A stretch of 6,286 bases of DNA, taken from positions 1-6,286 of the forward strand of contig JACOVR010000026.1 in NCBI GenBank assembly GCA_016177245.1, given 5' to 3'. Positions within the stretch are counted from its first letter, which is position 1. Each line of letters starts with the position of its first letter. Position numbers and translations under genes: made by a program. The notes under the pieces were generated by a model, which did not search any database, had not been told where the DNA came from, and worked only from the letters and a program-made list of their open reading frames with translations. This DNA is from Candidatus Wildermuthbacteria bacterium (GTDB lineage: Bacteria; Patescibacteriota; Minisyncoccia; Minisyncoccales; UBA10102). Below, in pieces: positions 1-5,743 of this stretch.

Positions 1-866
1 AAAAACTTTTGCATATCTTTCCCATAATCGGGGTGTTTCAACGTAAAATAGGTGTGGGAGCGAAGCCAATTCTTGATATCCCCGCACTCCCACCATCTGC
101 CCTCAACTTCATACCCATACACCAGCTTACCATCTTTCACCATTTCGCCCAATACTTCGCTTAACACAACCTCTCCTTTTTTGTTTGGCCGTGCCTTTCT
201 TAAATAGTCGAACACTTCGGCAGTGAGGATGCGCCTTCCCACGATGGTGAGGTCTGAAACAATCGCATCTGGGGTTGAAGGTTTTTCCACGATCTTTTTT
301 ATTTTGTAGAGCCGATTTGCAATCACTTCGCAGTCCACCACTCCATACGCAGAAAGTTTTTCTTTTGGGAGACGGAAAAGCGCCTGCACTGGCTTTTGCG
401 CTGTTTTATAAATTCGTATGAGCTGGCTGGCGCAAGGAATTTTTGACTCAACCACATCATCTGGGTAGAGCAACACGCACGGGCTCTCCCCAACCAATTT
501 TGCCGCCTGCAACACTGCGTTTCCGTCGCCCAAGGGTTCCTTCTGTTGAACATACGAGAAATTCAAGGCCCGCGCAAGGGTACCGATTGATTTTACTGCC
601 TCGAGCGATTCTTCTTTTTTGCGTTCTTGGAGAATCGATTCTAGCTGAACGTCTTTTTTGAAATACTGGGAAACTGTTTCTTTGTTGTGGGAATTCACCA
701 CAAAAATCACGTCCCTGATGCCAGAGTTTTTCAGTTCTTCCAATGCATAATGCAGGAGAGGCCGATCAACCAAAGGGAAAAATTCTTTGGGGAGAATCTT
801 TGAAAGGGGGAGAAACCGTGTCCCAAGCCCTCCCAATGGAATAACTGCTTTGGTTACCTCGTCCAT
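1..866 (-). CDS. galU: UTP-glucose-1-phosphate uridylyltransferase, C-terminus cut by window edge
   Basis: Makes UDP-glucose from UTP and glucose-1-phosphate in the cytoplasm, feeding nucleotide-sugar and surface polysaccharide synthesis. I translated it from the ATG at 866; 288 codons stay open to the left edge, close to the full length usual for GalU (about 290-300), so only a short tail is missing. The nucleotide-binding signature GGLGTRFLP (12-20) is followed by SKxxPKE (22-28), then QKEPLGDGNAV, PDD (135-137), YGVVD (174-178) and VEKP (193-196), all in GalU order. The usual AAGLGTR is LGGLGTR here. The ATG lies inside the last codons of ftsZ (13 bp overlap, different frame), so expression probably depends on ftsZ translation; no Shine-Dalgarno is obvious. 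A glucose-1-phosphate thymidylyltransferase is less likely because of the VEKP and QKEPLG patterns. Exact sugar specificity is inferred from the family. Confidence 0.9.
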   Translation of the reverse strand, partial: MDEVTKAVIPLGGLGTRFLPLSKILPKEFFPLVDRPLLHYALEELKNSGIRDVIFVVNSHNKETVSQYFKKDVQLESILQERKKEESLEAVKSIGTLARALNFSYVQQKEPLGDGNAVLQAAKLVGESPCVLLYPDDVVESKIPCASQLIRIYKTAQKPVQALFRLPKEKLSAYGVVDCEVIANRLYKIKKIVEKPSTPDAIVSDLTIVGRRILTAEVFDYLRKARPNKKGEVVLSEVLGEMVKDGKLVYGYEVEGRWWECGDIKNWLRSHTYFTLKHPDYGKDMQKF

Positions 867-2164
867 TTGAATCGTAGGAAAGCGGGAGTGTCCCACTGCT
901 GTTCTTTCTGCTGCAAGTTCTCGATTGCTTCGTCAATCGCTTTTTTCACGTCGAGCGCGTTTCTCCGCTGCGCGTCTTGAGAAACTTCCTGGGTCTTATG
1001 CTCTTGTCTTGGCGGTGCTTTTTTCTTTGGTTTCCTTCGCGGTTTGCGTTTTAAAAGAACACGCTTTTTCTCTTGTTTGGGCTTTTCCTCCAACCCGCCA
1101 GCATCTTTGAGGTTGCGGCGGGTTTGGCGGGCACGCCTGAATACTTTTTGGGCTTTCGGCGGGTTTCTTTTTTCGGGTTCCTGGTCGCACCCAACCGCGC
1201 ACACCATGACCCGAAGCTTATGGTTCAGTTTGGGATTTGTACTCAACCCAAAGATGATTTTTGCTTTGGGATTTTGAGCTCCTACAATGCTGCTGATTTC
1301 TCCGACTTCAGACATACGAAGATCTTTGCCCCCGGCGATGTTAAACAAGATGCGGGCCGCTCCCCCACTCCGATACCCATACAAAGGATCCGCGAGGACT
1401 GCTTCTGCCGCCTGCGAGGAACGCCCCGCACCAGACACCGTTGACGTAGAAAGATACGCAAGCTTCTCTCCTCCTTCCAGCACTGCTTTCACGTCTGCAA
1501 AATCAACGTTGATAAGACCGGGAAGGAAAAGGGTTTCCAAGAACCCTTCGAGATTCTCTGTCAGACGCTTGTTGACCGCGGAAAACGCGGCCTTGAGGGG
1601 AATATTTTCTGGGACAATCTTGAAAATTGCGTCGTTCGGGATCACCACATATGCGTTGAGAAAATTCTTCAGTCGTTCAAGCGAAGCATCTGCGATCTGC
1701 TTTCTTTTTTCTCCCTCGAAAGAAAAGGGAAGGGTAAAAATCCCCAGGGTGAGGCATTTGGAGGTTCGTCCCAATTCTGCAAACACCGGAGCGCCCCCAG
1801 AACCCGACCCTCCTCCCAACGAAGAAACCAGCAATACAAGATCTTGTCCTTCAAAAAGTTTTGAGATTCTTGCCGCGTCTTCTCTCGCTGCCCTTTCGCC
1901 AACCCGAGGATCCATGCCGCAACCCAATCCAGCCGTCACCCCCTGGCCAAAAGCAAAAACTTTCGGGCCCTTTCCGATTGCTTTCAACGCCTGGACATCG
2001 GTATTGGCAACGAAAAAATCGCCCCTTTTCAGGCGATGAGAAAGTTCTGCGACAATGTTGCTTCCGCCTCCGCCGATGCCAATGACTCGCAATTTCGTGC
2101 GGTGGAGTTCTCCCTCGTTCCCGGAAGGTTGAGAGACAGACGCTTGAGATTTTTTGCGTGCCAT
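854..2164 (-). CDS. ftsZ: Cell division GTPase FtsZ, divergent, with basic C-terminal linker
   Basis: Tubulin-like GTPase that polymerises into the division ring at midcell. Numbered from the ATG at 2164 (436 residues): glycine-rich loop VIGIGGGGSN (27-36), NTDVQAL (54-60), GLGCG (79-83), the tubulin signature as GGGSGSG (117-123, usually GGGTGTG), IPND (175-178) and the T7 catalytic loop NVDFAD (219-224) with N, D and D all present. After the globular part, roughly residues 335-390 are strongly basic and probably disordered. The tail carries DTPAFLR (425-431), close to the DIPAFLR peptide that binds membrane tethers such as FtsA. An in-frame GTG at 2203 would add 13 residues, but a near-consensus promoter overlaps that stretch and should start transcription at the 2164 ATG, so I chose ATG. 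No ftsA or ftsQ neighbour is present; galU follows with a 13 bp overlap. Confidence 0.93.
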   Translation of the reverse strand: MARKKSQASVSQPSGNEGELHRTKLRVIGIGGGGSNIVAELSHRLKRGDFFVANTDVQALKAIGKGPKVFAFGQGVTAGLGCGMDPRVGERAAREDAARISKLFEGQDLVLLVSSLGGGSGSGGAPVFAELGRTSKCLTLGIFTLPFSFEGEKRKQIADASLERLKNFLNAYVVIPNDAIFKIVPENIPLKAAFSAVNKRLTENLEGFLETLFLPGLINVDFADVKAVLEGGEKLAYLSTSTVSGAGRSSQAAEAVLADPLYGYRSGGAARILFNIAGGKDLRMSEVGEISSIVGAQNPKAKIIFGLSTNPKLNHKLRVMVCAVGCDQEPEKRNPPKAQKVFRRARQTRRNLKDAGGLEEKPKQEKKRVLLKRKPRRKPKKKAPPRQEHKTQEVSQDAQRRNALDVKKAIDEAIENLQQKEQQWDTPAFLRFKWTR

Positions 2165-2199
2165 TCCTCTAGTGTAGTGAGGCGATTCGCCTTTGTCAA
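2165..2199 (-). promoter_or_regulatory. ftsZ promoter, predicted leaderless start
   Basis: On the minus strand TTGACA (2194-2199) and TACACT (2171-2176) are separated by exactly 17 bp, a near-consensus housekeeping sigma promoter. Six bases separate the -10 box from the ATG at 2164, so the first transcribed base should be at or next to the A of the ATG, giving a leaderless mRNA. AGAGGA abuts the ATG, too close to act as a normal Shine-Dalgarno. The spacer contains a 13 bp inverted repeat (2180-2192). Confidence 0.78.
2180..2192. repeat. 13 bp inverted repeat inside the ftsZ promoter spacer
   Basis: AGGCGATTCGCCT is a perfect 6+1+6 inverted repeat lying between the -35 and -10 boxes of the ftsZ promoter. 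That position suits a repressor site, but no regulator is known from this window, and a palindrome this short could be chance. Confidence 0.45.
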
Positions 2200-2223
2200 A
2201 CACATTCGACTTCGCTCAGTGTT
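2199..2223. repeat. Hairpin with TTCGACTTCGCTCA core, possible dispersed repeat
   Basis: AACAC (2199-2203) and GTGTT (2219-2223) flank ATTCGACTTCGCTCA. The core TTCGACTTCGCTCA resembles a motif I recall as a very common intergenic hairpin repeat in many environmental bacterial genomes, usually flanked by CC and GG instead of the AT-rich arms here. It touches the ftsZ -35 box. No T-run follows, so it is not a standard terminator. Identity as a repeat family member is from memory and unverified. Confidence 0.35.
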
Positions 2224-2228
2224 GACCC

Positions 2229-2259
2229 AAAAACCCGCCCCGTCGAATGACGGGGCGGG
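2229..2259 (-). terminator. Rho-independent terminator of the zinc-ribbon gene
   Basis: CCCGCCCCGTC (2234-2244) pairs perfectly with GACGGGGCGGG (2249-2259) around a GAAT loop. Read leftward, the hairpin is followed by five U residues (2233-2229). It sits just after the stop of the zinc-ribbon gene and separates it from the ftsZ promoter. On the plus strand no U-run follows, so it acts in one direction. Confidence 0.85.
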
Positions 2260-2261
2260 GG

Positions 2262-2280
2262 AAAAATCGCTACGATTTTT
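2262..2280. repeat. 8+3+8 inverted repeat overlapping the zinc-ribbon stop codon
   Basis: AAAAATCG and CGATTTTT flank a 3-base loop. The right arm shares base 2280 with the TAA stop. It stacks directly upstream (in the reading direction) of the GC-rich terminator and ends in a U-run on either strand, so it may be an auxiliary terminator or 3'-end stabiliser. Confidence 0.5.
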
Positions 2281-2462
2281 TATCTGCGGAAATCTGATCT
2301 CGGAGACCTTGGCCTATTGCGATAGCACTCCTGGCAGAATACGTCGCTTCCTTCTCTAGGACTGAAGGGAAGCTCGGTAATCCCTGTGTTGCAGTTTGCG
2401 CAGGTCCAGTTTCCCTGAACCATGGGCCTCTGAAATCTTCCGCCTTCGTTCTGTTCAAACAC
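2280..2462 (-). CDS. Small CxxC/CxxC zinc-ribbon protein
   Basis: A 60-residue protein predicted to bind one zinc ion through four cysteines: C21-x2-C24, then 18 residues, then C43-x2-C46, with the context WTCANC ... LPFSP ... VFCQECY. Short proteins with this CxxC-LPF-CxxCY layout are common in Parcubacteria and related candidate phyla, where they are annotated only as zinc-ribbon or CxxC-CxxC domain proteins; their role is unknown, with nucleic-acid binding a guess. The start is GTG at 2462; the frame is closed by a TGA six codons upstream, so no longer start is available, though no clear Shine-Dalgarno is present. The arginine-rich tail ends at TAA 2280-2282. It is monocistronic: its promoter lies at the aldolase 3' end and a strong terminator follows. 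Confidence 0.85.
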   Translation of the reverse strand: MFEQNEGGRFQRPMVQGNWTCANCNTGITELPFSPREGSDVFCQECYRNRPRSPRSDFRR

Positions 2463-2563
2463 TGTATTTTGAAGTCAAATCAATAACTATACGAAAATAT
2501 AATTCTTGAATTGGACTCACCTACTTGTGTCTTCTGTTTTTGTACCTCGACTCGTACGGAGAT

Positions 2564-2592
2564 AGTATAGCGCAAACGGGTTAGGAAGTCAA
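2564..2592 (-). promoter_or_regulatory. Promoter for the zinc-ribbon gene, embedded in the aldolase 3' end
   Basis: TTGACT (2587-2592, inside the last aldolase codons) and TATACT (2564-2569) are 17 bp apart. Transcription should begin near 2557, leaving a leader of about 95 nt before the GTG at 2462, unlike the leaderless arrangement at ftsZ. A weaker -10-like TATAGT at 2486-2491 could give a shorter leader but lacks a good -35. Confidence 0.7.
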
Positions 2593-3441
2593 GAGGCGCA
2601 ACTTTCTTTCCACGAATGCCTGCATTTCTGCGACTCCGGGCATAAGCAATTTATAAGGGGCAACTTCGTCGGGATTCTCGCGCAAAGAGTCCTCGAGCGC
2701 ATCTCGCCACGCCTTCCGCAGTTCAGTACTGATGTGCACAATCGAAATTCCTGCGTGCACCGCCTTTTGAATGTCGCCATCTGGGATCCCGGAGCCGCCG
2801 TGGAGCACCAGCGGAACAGAAACTGCGTTTTGTATTGTTTTGATGCGTTCGATGTCGATCGGGGGATTGGAACCTGCTTTGAGCATTCCGTGAATATTCC
2901 CAATTGCCGGAGCAAACAAATCAACCCCGGTCTCCTCAACAAACTGTCTTGCCTGTTCCGGGGTTGTAAGATCCTTTGCCTCCACTGCTGCGCCCTCTGG
3001 AAGCTCTTGGAAAACTTCAGAAGAGGCGCCAATATATCCGACCTCGCCCTCGATCACGACATCGACACTTCGAGATTTCGCATACTCAACCACTGCTCGT
3101 GTCTGCTTGATGTTTTCTTCAAGGGGAAATTTTGCTCCGTCAAAAATCACCGCGTCAAACCCCGCGTCAATCGCCTCTTTTGCCGCCTCAAATGAATGGC
3201 TGTGGTCTGCATTGAGAAAAAGGGGGTGGTTCAGTTCTTCTCTCAAAGAACGCACCAGGGCAACCACAGTTTGCACGCCAATAAACTTCCGTTCTCCTTC
3301 TGAAACGCCAACAATCACAGGAACCTCAAGATGCTGTGCGGCGCCGACAATTGCCTTGAGCGCTGAAAGTTCTGAAATGTTAAAATGCCCAAGCGCAACA
3401 GCGCGTTCTTTCGCCTGAAGAATTTGCTTAAAAGTTTGCAT
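2581..3441 (-). CDS. fba: Class II fructose-bisphosphate aldolase
   Basis: Zinc-dependent TIM-barrel aldolase that reversibly splits fructose-1,6-bisphosphate to dihydroxyacetone phosphate and glyceraldehyde-3-phosphate in glycolysis or gluconeogenesis. The 286-residue length matches the short FbaA/GatY type. Landmarks: GHFN (18-21); NADHSHSFE (77-85), with the catalytic Asp79 and zinc ligand His80; EGEVG (131-135); NIHGMLK (182-188), with zinc ligand His184; and LHGGSGIPD (213-221), with zinc ligand His214 and the phosphate-binding glycines. A tagatose-bisphosphate aldolase shares this fold and cannot be excluded. The ATG at 3441 overlaps the 3' end of the upstream small membrane-protein gene by 14 bp, so translation is likely coupled. 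The stop is TAA at 2581-2583, and the last codons double as the -35 box of the next gene's promoter. Confidence 0.93.
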   Translation of the reverse strand: MQTFKQILQAKERAVALGHFNISELSALKAIVGAAQHLEVPVIVGVSEGERKFIGVQTVVALVRSLREELNHPLFLNADHSHSFEAAKEAIDAGFDAVIFDGAKFPLEENIKQTRAVVEYAKSRSVDVVIEGEVGYIGASSEVFQELPEGAAVEAKDLTTPEQARQFVEETGVDLFAPAIGNIHGMLKAGSNPPIDIERIKTIQNAVSVPLVLHGGSGIPDGDIQKAVHAGISIVHISTELRKAWRDALEDSLRENPDEVAPYKLLMPGVAEMQAFVERKLRLLTS

Positions 3442-3640
3442 TTAGGTCTGCATCAATCGACTGGAATTCCCGATCGATATCCCCAAGATCAAGAGTTTGG
3501 AGATCATCGGTGATCGCCTGTGTCGTGTCGTTTGGCTGCTGAACTCCTCGGCGAGGAGTTTCTTGCTGCCGCGAATTCAACCACCAGATTCCCAGCGCAA
3601 CCGCCGCAATGATCACAATAATGATAATGATTTTGTTCAT
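3428..3640 (-). CDS. Small single-pass membrane protein, unknown function
   Basis: I do not recognise a family. The 70-residue product begins with MNK and a single hydrophobic helix (about residues 3-21, isoleucine-rich, ending in WWLNS), followed by a polar, acidic, Asp/Gln-rich tail that should face outside the membrane. It could be an uncleaved signal anchor; there is no lipobox cysteine. The gene is held between its neighbours: its ATG overlaps the TGA of the secreted coiled-coil gene (ATGA, 4 bp), and its own stop lies 14 bp inside the aldolase gene. This supports it as a real, co-translated gene, probably working with the coiled-coil protein at the envelope. Confidence 0.8.
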   Translation of the reverse strand: MNKIIIIIVIIAAVALGIWWLNSRQQETPRRGVQQPNDTTQAITDDLQTLDLGDIDREFQSIDADLNANF

Positions 3641-4305
3641 GGGACTTCCGCTTCGTTGACTCTTGGAATCTGGGCCAATGCAACCGCTGCTTGTTTCACT
3701 GCGTCTCGTGCTGCTTTCACCTTTTCTTTCAGTAGAGACAAATCGTTGTGCAGGGCCTGGCGACTCGTTCCCGCATCGGATTTCAATGTTTGCTCGCTTT
3801 GAACCTCAATGGTATAGATTTTGCCCGCCTGCGTTTTTACTTCATCCCGCGCGCTCGCGATCGCGATTTCCGCGGCCGTGATTGCTGTTCTCGCCAATAA
3901 CACATCAAGGCCGTTCGCCTCTGCTTTGCCTGCCCTGCTCTTGACGCGATCGAGTACATCCTCAATTTGATTTAACACATTGGCAAAATGATCGGCCATG
4001 CGCGCGTTGAGTTCGTTGATGCTGGAGTACAAACGTTCCACGGCCTGCTTTTTCTTCTCGTCTTTCACGCGCTGAAGCCGTTCTTTCAATGTTGCTTGTT
4101 TCGCTTCAATCTGGCTCTTAACCTCCTCTTTTTTTGACTTCACCATATTCTGAAACTCTGCCCTTTTCGAGCGCAGCTCCTGCTTTGCCTGCTCGCGCTG
4201 TGCCTTAAAACGATCGACTGCCTCCTGGCGAGGACTCAAGGTCTGCGCATGCGCTGAAAACGCAAGAAAAAATAGCAAAAGAATTGCTCCAATGCGAATG
4301 TTCAT
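3637..4305 (-). CDS. Secreted, coiled-coil protein of unknown function
   Basis: No family recognised. The 222-residue product starts with a classic signal peptide: N-terminal Arg, a hydrophobic core at about residues 5-18, and a likely signal peptidase I site after AHA (residue 20). From about 25 to 110 the chain is rich in Lys, Glu, Gln, Arg and Ala without helix breakers, as in a long coiled coil. The second half is Ala-rich and helical with more heptad-like stretches. No cysteine, so it is not a lipoprotein. Proteins of this plan are frequent in Parcubacteria genomes but lack assigned roles; a structural or scaffolding role outside the membrane is a guess. Its TGA overlaps the next ATG (ATGA). 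The four-helix membrane protein gene ends 27 bp upstream. Confidence 0.83.
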   Translation of the reverse strand: MNIRIGAILLLFFLAFSAHAQTLSPRQEAVDRFKAQREQAKQELRSKRAEFQNMVKSKKEEVKSQIEAKQATLKERLQRVKDEKKKQAVERLYSSINELNARMADHFANVLNQIEDVLDRVKSRAGKAEANGLDVLLARTAITAAEIAIASARDEVKTQAGKIYTIEVQSEQTLKSDAGTSRQALHNDLSLLKEKVKAARDAVKQAAVALAQIPRVNEAEVP

Positions 4306-4332
4306 ACAATAAGTTACTATCAGTTACAGGGG

Positions 4333-4701
4333 CTACATCTTTCCTCCCTTCCACGCCCACAACGCCCACAGGCCAACCGCAATGTGAAGAATGTTGTCTG
4401 CGGGATTCTGAAGATTTGCGCCCAAAAGCGTCGGGCTGACAAATCCATACAATCCAACCAACACCCCCACAATTCCAACCAGCAATACAAGGGTTTTCTG
4501 CATGGATGCGCCGATTGCAAAGGCAGCAGCCAACGCAACAATTCCCAACACCAGGTGCGCCCAGTTTTCTGCGTTGTCAAACCACCACGCCTCTCCAAAA
4601 ATACTTTGTTCTGCGGTTGGACCAAGCACTCCCACCATTCCCAACACTCCAACCACCGCTAAGACCGCTCCTCCAATCTGAAGAAATTGCTTAGGATTCA
4701 T
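4333..4701 (-). CDS. Four-helix membrane protein with repeated NxxHxxxG motif (DUF4383-like)
   Basis: A 122-residue integral membrane protein with about four hydrophobic helices (roughly 8-27, 47-65, 70-88 and 103-117). The motif N-x2-H-x3-G appears twice, at Asn46-His49-Gly53 and Asn103-His106-Gly110, each opening a helix. This suggests two duplicated helical pairs and resembles the DUF4383 family, whose members carry NxxHLxxG-type motifs; function is unknown. The repeated His could bind a metal or haem, which is speculative. The ATG at 4701 has no nearby Shine-Dalgarno; AGAAAGGA lies about 30 nt upstream, too far to act unless the AT-rich sequence between folds. It heads the run of genes that ends with the aldolase, with 27 bp to the next start. 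Confidence 0.82.
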   Translation of the reverse strand: MNPKQFLQIGGAVLAVVGVLGMVGVLGPTAEQSIFGEAWWFDNAENWAHLVLGIVALAAAFAIGASMQKTLVLLVGIVGVLVGLYGFVSPTLLGANLQNPADNILHIAVGLWALWAWKGGKM

Positions 4702-4769
4702 TGTACGAGAAATTTTATTTTAAAATATCCTTTCTAAAAACCGACCTTTCTTGATATATGCGTTCTTCT

Positions 4770-4775
4770 ATTATA
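4770..4775 (-). promoter_or_regulatory. -10 box upstream of the membrane-protein gene run
   Basis: A perfect TATAAT on the minus strand lies between hpf and the four-helix membrane protein gene. The -35 region at normal spacing is weak (TATACT, 3 of 6 matches). Transcription would start near 4763, giving a leader of about 60 nt. No terminator is visible after hpf, so read-through from the FKBP-hpf promoter is also possible. Confidence 0.5.
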
Positions 4776-4798
4776 CCCAATCATCAAAACAGAGTATA

Positions 4799-5122
4799 TC
4801 AAGTTTTCCACAGGTTCTTTTCTTTGTATTTTTTCATTTCTCTTTTGAGAATATCTTTGAGGGTGTCAATTGCTGCGCGAGAATCGGGGGCCTCTGCTTC
4901 GGCCCGCAACACTGCCTTGGGCAGCGCCATGGTTGCTTCTGCGTAGAATACATTTCCCTTTTTGTGATGTTTTGTGGTGCGGGCAATTTCAACAAACATA
5001 TGGGTTTCGCCGTTTGTCTCGTATCGTTTCACAAATCTCCACAGGGGTTCAAGCCGCTTTTCCGCGTAGGTTCGCAACTCTTGAGTAATTTCCAGTTCTG
5101 TTCCCTTGATGTCGAGCTGCAT
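4799..5122 (-). CDS. hpf: Ribosome hibernation promoting factor, short form
   Basis: Binds the small ribosomal subunit at the decoding centre and silences ribosomes under stress or starvation. The 107-residue product is a single S30AE (HPF/YfiA/RaiA) domain: MQLDIKGTELEIT at the start, LRTYAEKRLEPLWRF as the first helix, ARTTKHHKKGNVFYAEA as the characteristic basic RNA-contacting segment, then AVLRAEAEAPDSRAAID and a C-terminal helix ending KKYKEK. It lacks the long-form dimerisation domain, so by family knowledge it should not by itself form the HPF-long type of 100S dimer. The ATG at 5122 is 7 bp after the FKBP stop and the two are surely co-transcribed. The stop is TGA 4799-4801. Confidence 0.92.
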   Translation of the reverse strand: MQLDIKGTELEITQELRTYAEKRLEPLWRFVKRYETNGETHMFVEIARTTKHHKKGNVFYAEATMALPKAVLRAEAEAPDSRAAIDTLKDILKREMKKYKEKNLWKT

Positions 5123-5129
5123 AATTCGG

Positions 5130-5597
5130 TTATTTTACTTCCAACAACTCCACTTCAAAAAGAAGAGTGGCGTTGGGAGGAATAACGTTTCCTGCTCCTC
5201 GTTCACCATACGCAAGCGCAGGGGGAATGGTGAGTTTCCGCTTCCCTCCAACTTTCATCCCCAGAATCCCCTGCTCCCATCCCTGAATCACCTGCCCCGC
5301 TCCAAGAACAAAAGGAAACGGCTCGCCGCGATCAAAAGAGCTGTCGAATTTTGTTCCATTGAGAAAGGTTCCAGTGTAGTGCACGACTACCGTATTCTCC
5401 TCTTTTGCTTCAGCCCCCGCTCCTATTTTGACGTCTTCGATCTTGAGTCCACTTGGCATAACAATTTCTTTATTCGTTTGCTGATTCTGTCCCGTATTTC
5501 CTGTTTCGTCTTGCTGCAAGTTCTGTTTCATCACAAGCACATAGAACAATCCCACAACTCCAATCGCCAGTATAAACCCAATGAGATACGATTTCAT
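5130..5597 (-). CDS. Membrane-anchored FKBP-type peptidyl-prolyl cis-trans isomerase
   Basis: Speeds cis-trans isomerisation of X-Pro bonds during folding. The 155-residue product has one N-terminal transmembrane anchor (about residues 4-22), a Gln/Asn/Thr-rich linker (24-43) and one complete FKBP domain (about 47-155), so the enzyme should act outside the cytoplasmic membrane. Active-site residues matching FKBP12 are all visible: Tyr74, Phe84, Asp85, Phe96, Val103-Ile104, Trp107, Tyr130 (AYGERG) and Phe147. No cysteine follows the anchor, so it is not a lipoprotein. The ATG at 5597 is the only good start, since an in-frame TGA lies three codons upstream. It heads a two-gene unit with hpf, 7 bp downstream. 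Confidence 0.93.
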   Translation of the reverse strand: MKSYLIGFILAIGVVGLFYVLVMKQNLQQDETGNTGQNQQTNKEIVMPSGLKIEDVKIGAGAEAKEENTVVVHYTGTFLNGTKFDSSFDRGEPFPFVLGAGQVIQGWEQGILGMKVGGKRKLTIPPALAYGERGAGNVIPPNATLLFEVELLEVK

Positions 5598-5743
5598 GGT
5601 TTTTCAATCCACTTGATAGAACAGCATTATTGTATCACAGCCCTAAAAAGAAAGAAATTGTCTACTATTTTTGCTATAGCAATTATAGAAGACGCCGCAC
5701 GTATTCTTCTTGCGCGGGGTCCTAGACGACGTCAGAACCCGAT
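5598..5743. other. Intergenic stretch upstream of the FKBP gene
   Basis: No gene seen. It holds a perfect 12 bp palindrome TTGCTATAGCAA (5671-5682), an overlapping minus-strand TATAAT (5682-5687) without a good -35, an imperfect 7 bp stem around a GACGTC-containing loop (about 5717-5740, one G-U pair) without a U-run, and a 6 bp AGAAGA/TCTTCT stem (about 5687-5711). Any of these could help terminate the decayed toxin transcript; none is a textbook terminator. Confidence 0.4.
5629..5637 (-). promoter_or_regulatory. Extended -10 promoter for FKBP-hpf
   Basis: TGATACAAT on the minus strand is an extended -10 element (TG, one base, TACAAT). The -35 region at 17 bp is poor, which extended -10 promoters tolerate. 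Transcription should start near 5622, giving a leader of about 25 nt with no clear Shine-Dalgarno before the ATG at 5597. Confidence 0.55.

Noticed and set aside
1287..2039. A 250-codon open frame on the plus strand opposite ftsZ
   Set aside because: It is antisense to well-conserved FtsZ motifs, has no promoter or recognisable domain, and is explained by codon bias of the minus-strand gene.
2455..2520. A 21-codon GTG-started leader ORF overlapping the zinc-ribbon start
   Set aside because: No Shine-Dalgarno at usable spacing, no recognisable attenuator pattern, and its length is expected by chance.
4309..4323. GTTAC direct repeat before the coiled-coil gene, considered as an operator or promoter
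   Set aside because: Five-base arms only, with no acceptable -35/-10 pair; probably chance in a 27 bp gap between co-transcribed genes.
5604..5627. A seven-codon ORF (ATG to TGA) in the FKBP leader
   Set aside because: Its ATG lies at or upstream of the predicted transcription start, so it would probably not be in the mRNA.
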